A stretch of 24,878 bases of DNA from an uncultured Actinomyces sp. Its GTDB lineage: Bacteria > Actinomycetota > Actinomycetes > Actinomycetales > Actinomycetaceae. Under the pieces are notes generated by a model. That model did not search any database and was not told the origin of the DNA. It saw only the letters and a list, made by a program, of their open reading frames with translations. The DNA lies in the NCBI GenBank assembly GCA_900556405.1, contig USPB01000002.1, forward strand, positions 1-24,878, in the 5' to 3' direction. This document shows positions 15,346 to 23,560 of this stretch, in pieces (position 1 is the first letter of the stretch; the number at the start of each line of letters is the position of its first letter). Both the position numbers and the translations under genes were made by a program.

Positions 15346-16620
15346 GTGTTGCGAGACTTTACCACCGCCGAGCTCGACGCGATTCGCATCGATTTTCCGA
15401 TTCTGAGTCGCGTCGGGCGCGGCGGCGCGCCCATTGCGTACCTGGATGCCTCCGCGACATCCCAGAAGCCCGCATGCGTCATCGACGCCGAGGCCGACTT
15501 CTATCGCCGCAGTAATGGCGCGGTCCACCGGGGCACGCACCTGCTTGGCGACGAAGCGACCGACGCATTCGAGAGTGCGCGCGGTGCTCTGGCCTCGTTT
15601 GTCGGTGTGTCGGCAGACGAAATCGTCTGGACGAAGAACGCGACCGAGGCGATTAACCTGGTTGCCTTGGCAATCGGGCACGCCTCGCAGGGCATGGGCG
15701 GTGCCGAGTCTGCGTCGCTGCGCGTGGGACCCGGCGATCGTATCGTCTGCACGCGCGCCGAGCACCACGCGAACATCGTCCCGTGGCAGCAGCTATGCCA
15801 GCGTACGGGAGCCGAGCTCGCCTGGCTCGACCTGACACCGGACGGTCGCATTGACCTGGAGACGCTCTCGGTCATCACGCCGAACACTCGTCTCGTCGCA
15901 TTCACCCACGTGTCTAACGTGACCGGCGCCGTTTCTCCCGTCGCGGCCGTGAGCGCGGCGGCCCGCGCCGTCGGCGCGCTCGTCCTCCTCGATACCTGTC
16001 AGTCCAGCGCGCACATGGCGCTGAACCTCTCAGAGCTCGATGTCGACTTCGCGGTGTTCTCCTCGCATAAGATGCTTGGTCCCACCGGGGCGGGCGCACT
16101 GTGGGGACGTCGTTCGCTGCTTGCGGCGATGCCACCTGTCCTTACCGGCGGCTCCATGATCGAATGGGTCACCATGGAGGAATCTACCTTCATGGCACCG
16201 CCCGAGCGTTTTGAAGCAGGCTCGCAGCCCGTCGCTCAGATCGCAGCCTGGTCGCAGGCGCTGCGCTACATGTCGGCGCTCGGCATGGATCGCGTGGAAG
16301 CACACGAACACGCGCTGACATCCATGATGCTTGACGGCATCTCGTCGATCGATGGCATCAGGGTTCTCGGCCCCGACTCGGACGTCGATCGCATCGGCGT
16401 CGTTGCCTTCGCCGTGGACGGCGTGCACCCCCACGACGTGGGTCAGTTCATGGACTCGGTGGATGTCGCCGTCCGAGTCGGGCACCACTGTGCGATCCCA
16501 CTGCATACGTTCTTCCAGGTGCGTTCCTCCGCACGTGCGTCAGTTGCCCCGACGACTACCGCCGAGGAAATTGAACGCCTCGTTGACGGACTGTCGAAGG
16601 TGCGCAGCTTCTTCGGTTAG
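15346..16620 (+). CDS. sufS: SufS, cysteine desulfurase (class II)
   Basis: This PLP enzyme removes sulfur from L-cysteine as a persulfide and passes it to SufU. It has 424 residues. The PLP lysine is K242 in SSHKMLGPTG, the PLP-stacking histidine is H140 in RAEHHANIVPW, and D216/Q219 contact the cofactor. The catalytic cysteine is C382 in RVGHHCAIPLH, on the short class II loop. The start is probably GTG 15346, five bases after the sufC stop, or TTG 15349; neither has a strong ribosome site, so translation may depend on coupling. It shares an operon with its acceptor SufU downstream. Confidence 0.96.
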   Translation: MLRDFTTAELDAIRIDFPILSRVGRGGAPIAYLDASATSQKPACVIDAEADFYRRSNGAVHRGTHLLGDEATDAFESARGALASFVGVSADEIVWTKNATEAINLVALAIGHASQGMGGAESASLRVGPGDRIVCTRAEHHANIVPWQQLCQRTGAELAWLDLTPDGRIDLETLSVITPNTRLVAFTHVSNVTGAVSPVAAVSAAARAVGALVLLDTCQSSAHMALNLSELDVDFAVFSSHKMLGPTGAGALWGRRSLLAAMPPVLTGGSMIEWVTMEESTFMAPPERFEAGSQPVAQIAAWSQALRYMSALGMDRVEAHEHALTSMMLDGISSIDGIRVLGPDSDVDRIGVVAFAVDGVHPHDVGQFMDSVDVAVRVGHHCAIPLHTFFQVRSSARASVAPTTTAEEIERLVDGLSKVRSFFG

Positions 16621-16657
16621 TAGAATTGCACGTGATCGCTGGGTATGAAAGGAAACC

Positions 16658-17134
16658 ATGGGCAGTCTTGAACAGTTGTATCAGCAGGTCATCCTGGATC
16701 ACGCTCGTGAAAAGCACGGCGCAGGTGACCCGTCGGGCATGGACGCATCGTCCCACCAGGTCAATCCCACCTGCGGTGACGAGGTCACGCTGGGCGTGTC
16801 GCTCGATGGTGATCATCTCGCCTCCCTCCAGTGGGAAGGCGATGGCTGCTCGATCTCGCGCGCATCGCTGTCCATGATGACCGACCTGACCCAGGGAAAG
16901 TCCGCCGAGGAAATCGGTCGTCTCTACCGAGACATGGAAGTCATGATGCATTCGCGTAATCTTGGCGTCGACGATGAGATTCTCGACGACCTCGGTGACG
17001 CAGCCGCTCTGGAATCCACCTCCCAATTCGCCAATCGCGTCAAGTGTGCGCTCCTGGGGTGGTATGCGCTCCGCGATGCAATGGCCAAGTCCGGCATCGA
17101 TATCTCCACCGCGGGCGAGCCCGCCGATCAGTAA
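16658..17134 (+). CDS. sufU: SufU, zinc-dependent sulfurtransferase
   Basis: SufU takes persulfide sulfur from SufS in Gram-positive SUF systems by zinc-ligand swapping. It has 158 residues, and ATG 16658 lies just after AAAGGA (16648-16653). The zinc ligands are C39, D41 (in NPTCGDE), C64 (in GDGCSIS) and C130 (in RVKCALLGW). The 18-22-residue insert between the second and third cysteines that separates SufU from IscU is present (MMTDLTQGKSAEEIGRLYRD region). A TAGAAT right after sufS (16621-16626) might be an internal promoter but is unsupported. Confidence 0.95.
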   Translation: MGSLEQLYQQVILDHAREKHGAGDPSGMDASSHQVNPTCGDEVTLGVSLDGDHLASLQWEGDGCSISRASLSMMTDLTQGKSAEEIGRLYRDMEVMMHSRNLGVDDEILDDLGDAAALESTSQFANRVKCALLGWYALRDAMAKSGIDISTAGEPADQ

Positions 17135-17144
17135 AGGAATAGGA

Positions 17145-17579
17145 ATGAGTAACCCGATGGCTCAGTCTGAGCCGGTCGAGCAGCGCTTCGGCGCGCCCGC
17201 TTCGGCGCAAGCTCCTAGCGCCGAGGTGCCCACCCGCCAGATCGACGGCACCGACGTCATCGAGCAGGGCACGCTGGCAGCCGAAAATGTGCTCGAGGCC
17301 CTCAAGGACGTCATCGATCCCGAGCTGGGCATCAACATTGTCGATCTTGGCCTGGTGTACGGCGTCGTAATCGGCTCTGACAACCAGGTTCGCCTCGACA
17401 TGACGCTGACGTCGGCTGCCTGCCCGCTGACCGACGTGATCGAGCGACAGGCGCAGACGATCCTGTCGGCCGTGACCGACGACGTTCAGATCAACTGGGT
17501 GTGGATGCCGCCGTGGGGCCCGGATCGCATCACTCCCGACGGCCGTGAGCAGCTGCGAGCGATCGGCTTTAACGTCTGA
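17145..17579 (+). CDS. sufT: SufT, MIP18/DUF59 family Fe-S maturation protein
   Basis: This 144-residue protein starts at ATG 17145, six bases after AAGGA (17134-17138). The frame is open further upstream inside sufU, but that would be wrong. The first ~40 residues are a flexible, variable extension; the DUF59 domain covers about 45-144. Diagnostic motifs are DPELGINIVDLGLVY (58-72) and TSAACPLTDVI with the conserved C93. SufT proteins help load Fe-S clusters onto target proteins, and the last-gene position in an actinobacterial suf operon (as Rv1466) is typical. A hairpin follows 15 nt downstream. Confidence 0.93.
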   Translation: MSNPMAQSEPVEQRFGAPASAQAPSAEVPTRQIDGTDVIEQGTLAAENVLEALKDVIDPELGINIVDLGLVYGVVIGSDNQVRLDMTLTSAACPLTDVIERQAQTILSAVTDDVQINWVWMPPWGPDRITPDGREQLRAIGFNV

Positions 17580-17593
17580 GGCACCTTGATGCA

Positions 17594-17629
17594 CAGTGTC
17601 CCCGGAACCGAGCGGTTCCGGGGACACTG
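17594..17629 (+). terminator. Perfect 16-bp hairpin at the end of the suf operon
   Basis: CAGTGTCCCCGGAACC (17594-17609) pairs without mismatch with GGTTCCGGGGACACTG (17614-17629) around a GAGC loop. No U-tract follows (GTATACGG), so it is a U-less actinobacterial-type terminator or an RNA-stabilising 3' end. The remaining 130 bases to the helicase hold only the weak promoter elements listed separately. Confidence 0.75.
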
Positions 17630-17705
17630 GTATACGGCCCCTCATCGGCGTGCTGACGTCTCTCGTTCTCCAGTGTCAGTAGATTCGGTGTTGTGCGTTC
17701 CGCTC

Positions 17706-17734
17706 CTCACACTGTTCCGGTAACCTAATGTGAG
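17706..17734 (+). promoter_or_regulatory. Candidate promoter with inverted repeat before the helicase
   Basis: CTCACA (17706-17711) and TGTGAG (17729-17734) form an inverted repeat flanking the -10-like TAACCT (17721-17726). The -35 region (17698-17703, TTCCGC) matches poorly. The strong ribosome site AAGGAAGGGG (17744-17753) follows before ATG 17764. The six-base arms are short, so regulation is a guess. Confidence 0.3.
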
Positions 17735-17763
17735 TCATGGCATGAAGGAAGGGGCCAACACCC

Positions 17764-20700
17764 ATGGAGATGCTCGACAACAACCAGGGCAAGCGCTTGG
17801 GAGACTCTTTGCGTGCCACGCTTGACGATGACGCGAAGCTGTCGATTATTAGCGCGCACTTCAGTCTTTTTGCCTATGGAGAGCTACGCGAGGAACTTGA
17901 GCGCCTTGACTCTGTGCGTGTTCTGTTCAATGAACCGACCTTTATCCGAGACATGAAAAGGAGACTGAGCACTCTCGAGTTCGACATTGTCCAACGCGCG
18001 CAGGGACAGCGCGAGAAAGCACTCGCAGAATCCGGCTTGGAGCTCACACTTCGTAACAAACTGAACCAACGTGCTCTCGCGCGGGCGTGCGCATCGTGGC
18101 TGAGGAAGAAGGTGACGCTACGCTCCGTGCGGCGTGAGCATGTGCTCCAGTATCCGCCGAGTTATGTCATCGAAGGCGCTGCAGTGAGTCCGCACCTGTT
18201 TTCGGGGCAGGGTGCCACTTTCACCTTGGAGGGATTGGGAGTCGCGCGCCGTCCGGAGACGCTGACGATGATTACTCACTTTTCGGGGGATGAGGCCAAG
18301 GCACAGGTTGAGTTCCTGATGGCGCAGTTTGAGTCCGTATGGGCGAATGAAGAGGCAACGTGTGACGTCACCGAGCAGGTCGTCGAGCAGGTGGAGGCGA
18401 TGTACACAGACAACGCCCCTGAGTTCATTTATTTCCTGACCCTGTACCACATCTTCCGGCGTTTCCTTCAGGAGACCCGGGACCACAATCCGCGTGAAGA
18501 CACCGGCTTTTTCGATTCGGTGATATGGGGCAAGCTCTACGATTTCCAGAAGGACGCCGTCATCGGGGCGATTCGTAAGTTGGAAAAGTACAACGGCTGC
18601 ATTATTGCTGATAGCGTCGGCCTGGGGAAGACATTTGAAGCACTCGCCGTCATCAAGTACTACCAGCAGCTCAACAAGAATGTCCTGGTGCTGTGCCCGA
18701 AGCGCCTGCGAGAGAACTGGACTCTCTGGATGCAGGCGAGTGATGAGCGTAATCCCTTGGCCGCGGACCGCTTCAATTACAAGGTGTTGAACCATACGGA
18801 CCTCTCACGTCGGCGCGGCAAGAGCGGGGACACTGACCTAGAACACCTACAGTGGGGCACATTCGATTTGTTGGTCATCGATGAGAGTCATAACTTTCGC
18901 AATAAGGCCTCGGCCGCAACAAGTTCGAACCGTTACACGCGCCTGATGAATGAGGTCATACGATCCAACGGACGCACGAAGGTGCTCATGCTATCGGCGA
19001 CCCCGATCAATAATCGTCTCACCGACCTACGCAACCAGATTGAACTCATCACGGAGGGACGCGATGACTATCTCGAGAAGACTGACGGCATCGGTTCCAT
19101 CGATGCAGTGATGAGGTTGGCACAAAAGCGCTTCAACCTGTGGAGTTCGCAGGCACATGGACATCACACGACGCAGAGCTTTGCCGAGTACGTCAACGCC
19201 GACTATTTCAAGCTTCTTGATGCCCTGACCATTGCGCGTAGCCGCAAGCACGTGACGAAATACTACGGCACCGAGGCGGGCACATTCCCTACCCGCCTCG
19301 CCCCGCGCAATGTCCAGGTGCCCATTGATTCGCGAGGCGAGCTGCCTCCTATCAGCAAACTCTACGCAATGATCAGCGACCTGACGTTCGCCCAGTATCA
19401 GCTTCTTTCCTACGTGCGTGAGGATGCTCGCCCTGGCTATGAGGCCGATTACCGTGAGGGGTTCGGCAATGACTTCGGCAGTGAACTACATCGTACGAAC
19501 GCTGTCGCCGTGCTGATGCGGGTCAACCTCCTCAAGCGCATGGAGTCCTCCGTGAGCGCCTTCCGTACGACTCTGAGGCGCGTGCGCAGTTCCTGCGCCG
19601 ATATCCTGGATCGGCTTGCAGTGCTTGACGCACGAAGTATCGACGATGCTCTCGGTTCCGTCAAGGTCGGATACGGAATTGAGGGTCTCGAGGACGGCCT
19701 CGATGATCAGGAAACTGAGATGTTCGAGGTCGGGGCGCAGATTCGCGTCGACTTGCGCGATGTGGACCGCGAGGCTCTGTCCATCGACCTGACGCACGAC
19801 GTCGAAATTCTCGACGAACTGATCGATTATTCCTCCGCAGTAACACCGGATCGAGATGCCAAGCTCGGCGAGTTGAGGACACTGATCATCGAGAAGACCG
19901 GCGCCGGTCAGATCAATTCGGGTAACAGGAAAGTGCTCGTCTTCAGCGCCTTCGCTGACACCGTTACCTACCTGTATGACCAGTTGGCACCTGATCTGGC
20001 GCGCAGCCATGGTCTGACGTGCGCGCAGGTGACGGGCACTCGCAATCGCATCACTGGGAAGCGATACGTGCGCGGTAGCTTCGAGGATATCCTCGGTCGT
20101 TTCTCGCCCCATTCGAAGGAAAGCATCGCTTTCGCGGAACGCGAAGGGCAAATCGATATTATTTTCGCAACGGATTGCATCTCGGAGGGCCAGAACCTAC
20201 AGGACTGCGATTGCGTCGTCAATTACGACGTGCACTGGAACCCGGTTCGCATCGTGCAACGCTTCGGCCGGGTCGACCGCCTGGGCTCACCGAACAAGTA
20301 CATTCAGATGGTGACCTTTTGGCCAGACGTCGACCTGGAGTCCTACATCAAGCTTGAGTCGCGCGTCAAGGCACGCATGGCTCTGGGCGATGCGAGTGCC
20401 TCCGGTGAGGAGAATCTTCTCACCCCATCAGAGGAGATGAACGACTTGGAGTATCGTTCGGATCAGTTGCGCACCTTGCGTAGCGAAACCCTCGATCTCG
20501 AAGACATGCGGCGAGGAATGTCGATTACGGATTTTGCGTTGGATGATTTCCGAATCGAGCTGGAGCGATACATGAACGCTCATCCGGGCATTCTGGAAGA
20601 CGCACCGACAGGCTTGCACGCGGTCGTCGACATTCCGGATAGCCTGCGCGCTCAGGTGAGTCCAGGAGTGGTTTTCTGTCTCGAACAGCGTGGAGACACC

Positions 20701-21045
20701 GGTGATAGCAGTCATGTAACCGCGCCGCTCTCTTTGATTTACGTGCCAAAGGACGCAACGGGCGCACGGGTGTTGTCCCACCCAACGTACTCCCTGGACC
20801 TGCTCAGGCAGCTGTGCGAGGGACGTCATGAGCCCCTGGACGCCCTGTGTGCACAATTCAATCGAGATACACGTGATGGTGAGGACATGAGTGTGTACTC
20901 GGCCCTGCTGGCGCAGGCTGTCGCAACGGCGATCACGCAGGGAGAAGCAACGACCCTCGAATCGCTGTTGACACCGGGAGCGATCACCCGTGGAGCCGCG
21001 TCAGAAGCAGACTTTTCTCTGGTGAGTTTTGTGGTGCTCCTATGA
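17764..21045 (+). CDS. PLD-like domain / SNF2-type superfamily 2 helicase
   Basis: This 1093-residue protein starts at ATG 17764 after AAGGAAGGGG. Residues about 15-215 resemble the noncanonical phospholipase-D-like N-terminus of helicases found with DUF4391 genes: SIISAHFSLFAYGELREEL, VLFNEPTF, LRNKLNQRALARACASWL, and FTLEGLG. The catalytic HxK(x4)D pair is not visible. The helicase core follows: motif I D283-SVGLGKT-290, motif II D373-E-S-H376, motif III S411-A-T, then the C-terminal lobe with VLVFSAFADTV, ATDCISEGQNLQ and the arginine-finger motif RFGRVDRLG (833-841). The C-terminal ~180 residues have no recognised domain. Relatives sit in restriction-like defence loci with DUF4391, a Mod-type methyltransferase and a Res helicase. 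Here only DUF4391 follows, overlapping by 4 nt. A defence role is inference. Confidence 0.85.
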   Translation: MEMLDNNQGKRLGDSLRATLDDDAKLSIISAHFSLFAYGELREELERLDSVRVLFNEPTFIRDMKRRLSTLEFDIVQRAQGQREKALAESGLELTLRNKLNQRALARACASWLRKKVTLRSVRREHVLQYPPSYVIEGAAVSPHLFSGQGATFTLEGLGVARRPETLTMITHFSGDEAKAQVEFLMAQFESVWANEEATCDVTEQVVEQVEAMYTDNAPEFIYFLTLYHIFRRFLQETRDHNPREDTGFFDSVIWGKLYDFQKDAVIGAIRKLEKYNGCIIADSVGLGKTFEALAVIKYYQQLNKNVLVLCPKRLRENWTLWMQASDERNPLAADRFNYKVLNHTDLSRRRGKSGDTDLEHLQWGTFDLLVIDESHNFRNKASAATSSNRYTRLMNEVIRSNGRTKVLMLSATPINNRLTDLRNQIELITEGRDDYLEKTDGIGSIDAVMRLAQKRFNLWSSQAHGHHTTQSFAEYVNADYFKLLDALTIARSRKHVTKYYGTEAGTFPTRLAPRNVQVPIDSRGELPPISKLYAMISDLTFAQYQLLSYVREDARPGYEADYREGFGNDFGSELHRTNAVAVLMRVNLLKRMESSVSAFRTTLRRVRSSCADILDRLAVLDARSIDDALGSVKVGYGIEGLEDGLDDQETEMFEVGAQIRVDLRDVDREALSIDLTHDVEILDELIDYSSAVTPDRDAKLGELRTLIIEKTGAGQINSGNRKVLVFSAFADTVTYLYDQLAPDLARSHGLTCAQVTGTRNRITGKRYVRGSFEDILGRFSPHSKESIAFAEREGQIDIIFATDCISEGQNLQDCDCVVNYDVHWNPVRIVQRFGRVDRLGSPNKYIQMVTFWPDVDLESYIKLESRVKARMALGDASASGEENLLTPSEEMNDLEYRSDQLRTLRSETLDLEDMRRGMSITDFALDDFRIELERYMNAHPGILEDAPTGLHAVVDIPDSLRAQVSPGVVFCLEQRGDTGDSSHVTAPLSLIYVPKDATGARVLSHPTYSLDLLRQLCEGRHEPLDALCAQFNRDTRDGEDMSVYSALLAQAVATAITQGEATTLESLLTPGAITRGAASEADFSLVSFVVLL

Positions 21046-21818
21046 GCTCCATCGACTGGGCTTCGACGCTGGCCATGCCGCCCGGCGTCTGCCGTTTCGA
21101 GCGTACGATTCCCACGCATGCGCTGGAGCACGAGGCCGAACTGACGCGCACGCAGTGCGACGGCCTGGGCAAGATCACCGGGCTGACTCTCCTGGGTGTC
21201 GTACAGGAGGGCACGACTGGCATTCCCGCGGCAACAGCGATGGGCCGCCGTATCGATGCGGTGTTGTTCTTGTGGGCGTCCCTCGGTAACACGCGAGCGC
21301 TCGAATCGACTGCCACCATTGTGCACGGATGTTTCCCGCATCCCTCAGTCCTGATACAGGAGAACACCCGCGGAGACGTCTGTGTTTCTGCTGCACTCAC
21401 GTCGCGTAGGAAGCGTGCAACAGGGTTGAGCGTCGATGCCATGGAGGTAGACACCAGTGTCGCTTTGTGGCGACGCACGCAGCAGGGGAAGGCGTTCTTG
21501 TCCTCGTTGGCTTTCGATACCCTTGATCAGCGCTCGCTGGCTCATCTCACAGAGGACATGATGGCGAGAATTCGCTTGGCTCGCGTCGCTCATCTCGTTG
21601 GCTTCTATCCTGATCCGGGGCTGTGCCGTAGCCCGGATGTGGTGGCATTGATCGAGTGCTTGCTTGAGCGTCAGAGCAGGCAAGATCGGCTGCGCGCGCA
21701 GTGGAAGGCACACGGAACCACGCAGCGCGAGCGTCTACGGTTACGAATTCCTCTCGCCGAGGCGATGAGCCAGACGAAAGCAGCTATCGAAGAGTTAACG
21801 AGGCGTTGTGGACCTTAA
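21042..21818 (+). CDS. DUF4391 domain protein, partner of the helicase
   Basis: This 258-residue protein starts at ATG 21042, overlapping the helicase stop (ATGA). DUF4391 character is seen in the N-terminal RFERTIPTHALE block followed by a helical stretch, a middle beta-rich part (IDAVLFLWASL, then TIVHGCFPHPSVLI) and the helical C-terminus with an Arg/Gln-rich segment. No catalytic residues are known for the family, and its function is undefined. In other genomes it lies between this helicase type and a site-specific methyltransferase. Here the next gene is an unrelated acyl-CoA synthetase on the other strand, and the two stop codons share TTAA. The family call is by motif look and context. 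Confidence 0.72.
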   Translation: MSSIDWASTLAMPPGVCRFERTIPTHALEHEAELTRTQCDGLGKITGLTLLGVVQEGTTGIPAATAMGRRIDAVLFLWASLGNTRALESTATIVHGCFPHPSVLIQENTRGDVCVSAALTSRRKRATGLSVDAMEVDTSVALWRRTQQGKAFLSSLAFDTLDQRSLAHLTEDMMARIRLARVAHLVGFYPDPGLCRSPDVVALIECLLERQSRQDRLRAQWKAHGTTQRERLRLRIPLAEAMSQTKAAIEELTRRCGP

Positions 21819-23509
21819 CGCTCTTCGCGCCCGAGCCTCTCGCGCACGAGCTGCGCGACCTTTCGGCGCAGGATCTTGCCCATCTGGTTGCGCGGCAGTT
21901 CGGCGATGACGACCAGCTGGCGGGGGAGAGCGTAGTGGGCGATGGTCTTTTCAGCCCAGGCGCGTACTTCCTCAAGAGTCAGTGGTGCACTGCCGTCTTC
22001 CATGATGATCGCGGCGGCAACCTCTTCGGTTGCATCGTTCACGGGAACCCCGACAACGGCGACGTCGGACACCGCCGGATGGGATCGGATCGCTGCCTCG
22101 ACCTGGGAGGGGTAGACGTTGAACCCTCCCGAGAGAATCAGTTCCTTTTTGCGGTCAGCCATCGAGATGAAGCCGTCGCTGTTGACCCCGATGTCACCGG
22201 TCTTGAACCACCCCTCGGAGGTAAAGACGCGCGCACTCTCCTCGGGCGCGTCCAGGTATCCATCGAACACCTGCGGGCCACGCACGATGATCTCGCCGGG
22301 CTGCCCGTCCTCTACATCGACCGTATCGTCCTCGAGAGAGACGAGGCGCAGCTGCGTCGACGGGAACGGTACGCCAAGGACGCCGTGGCGGCGCTTGTTC
22401 GACAGGGGAGCGCCCGTCAGGACCGGAGCGGTTTCCGACAGGCCATAGCCTTCGACGATCATGCCACCTGTGGTTTTCTCCCAGTCATCTGCAAGCGTTG
22501 TCGACAGCGGCATAGCTCCGGCGACCGCGTATCGGATGGAGGTGATGTCGGTATTTGTCTTGTGAGCCTGGCGCAGGATGCGCTCGAACATCGGCGGCAC
22601 GCCCACAAAGAACGTGATGGGACGTCGCTTGTGCGCGTCGAGTGCCATCTGCGCATCGAACTTCGGTAACAGCACCTGGGTGGCAGCCTTACGCACCGAG
22701 GCGCACAGGAAGAATGTCAAACCAAAGGCATGGAAGTAGGGGAGCAACGAGAAGAACGTTTCGGCGCCCTCGTGCAGCTTCCACACCCAGAACATGCACT
22801 GGTTGACGTTGACCCCGATATTGCGGTGGGTGAGCGGCGCGGACTTCGGCACGCCGTTGGTGCCCGAGGTGTGCAGGATGACCGCGCGGTCATCGCCCGT
22901 GGGCAGCGGATGGTTCGGATCAATCGGCGCAGACGAGGCCGTGGCACGGTCCCAGGAGCGCGTCTGCGCGGGGACGGAACCACGCAACTGATTGCGAGTC
23001 TGTCGTGCGCGGGCGACGGGCAGACGAAGAAGCACACGCTGTGACATCGGCATACCGTGCGAAATATCGACCGTAAACACCGTGTCGAGAACATCGAGCG
23101 GGTAGGAGTCCACACACTTTTCCCACACGATTGCAACCCTGCCGCCGTGGCGTGCCAGCTGGCCCGCAATCTCCGAGGCCGGGGCCAACGGATTGTGCTG
23201 TGCAGCGACAGCTCCGATACGCATGCACGCGTAGAAAGCAACGAATGCCTGCGGACAGTTGGGAAGCGCGATGGCCACCGTGTCGCCGGAGCGAACCCCG
23301 GCCTCGTGCAAGACTTGCGCGGCCTTGAGCACCTGCTCGCGCACCTGAGCATACGTGGTCGTTGCACCAAAGTAATCGAGGGCAATTCGATCAGGATACA
23401 GGCGCGCCGCACTATCCAAGAGGCTGTACAGCGACTCGTTCGGCACGGGAACCTCGTAGGGGACCGCGTCGTACATGTCGTGGGCTTGCTCGACAATACT
23501 GCGTGTCAT
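21815..23509 (-). CDS. Long-chain fatty acid--CoA ligase (FadD-like AMP-binding enzyme)
   Basis: This 564-residue adenylate-forming enzyme activates carboxylic acids, probably fatty acids, to acyl-CoA via acyl-AMP. The start is ATG at 23509 with a strong AGGAGGAAG ribosome site just upstream. The P-loop is HTSGTNGVPK (213-222), where the usual SGTTG is SGTNG. Others are GYGLSETAP (354-362), GWFKTGD (433-439), the hinge DRKKELILSGGFNVYP (452-467) and the catalytic lysine K545 in RNQMGKILRR. No membrane segment is seen. The chain-length preference cannot be read. It is monocistronic or weakly linked to the metallopeptidase (51-nt gap with a promoter-like box), and its end overlaps the DUF4391 gene tail to tail. 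Confidence 0.9.
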   Translation of the reverse strand: MTRSIVEQAHDMYDAVPYEVPVPNESLYSLLDSAARLYPDRIALDYFGATTTYAQVREQVLKAAQVLHEAGVRSGDTVAIALPNCPQAFVAFYACMRIGAVAAQHNPLAPASEIAGQLARHGGRVAIVWEKCVDSYPLDVLDTVFTVDISHGMPMSQRVLLRLPVARARQTRNQLRGSVPAQTRSWDRATASSAPIDPNHPLPTGDDRAVILHTSGTNGVPKSAPLTHRNIGVNVNQCMFWVWKLHEGAETFFSLLPYFHAFGLTFFLCASVRKAATQVLLPKFDAQMALDAHKRRPITFFVGVPPMFERILRQAHKTNTDITSIRYAVAGAMPLSTTLADDWEKTTGGMIVEGYGLSETAPVLTGAPLSNKRRHGVLGVPFPSTQLRLVSLEDDTVDVEDGQPGEIIVRGPQVFDGYLDAPEESARVFTSEGWFKTGDIGVNSDGFISMADRKKELILSGGFNVYPSQVEAAIRSHPAVSDVAVVGVPVNDATEEVAAAIIMEDGSAPLTLEEVRAWAEKTIAHYALPRQLVVIAELPRNQMGKILRRKVAQLVRERLGREER

Positions 23510-23537
23510 GACTTCCTCCTGGCAATCGGCGAATTCA

Positions 23538-23543
23538 ATTGTA
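23538..23543 (-). promoter_or_regulatory. Candidate -10 box for the fadD-like gene
   Basis: On the minus strand TACAAT lies 28 nt before the ATG, giving a leader of about 20 nt that holds AGGAGGAAG. The -35 region (GTGTGA at 17-nt spacing) is poor and lies at the very end of the metallopeptidase gene. Confidence 0.4.
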
Positions 23544-23560
23544 CCGACCCGCAGAATGCC

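Noticed and set aside
16621..16626. TAGAAT as an internal promoter for sufU
   Set aside because: No -35 element and the operon spacing is normal; too weak to list as a feature.
16962..17144. Upstream extension of SufT into sufU
   Set aside because: ATG 17145 with AAGGA fits the DUF59 family; the extension is an out-of-frame reading of sufU.
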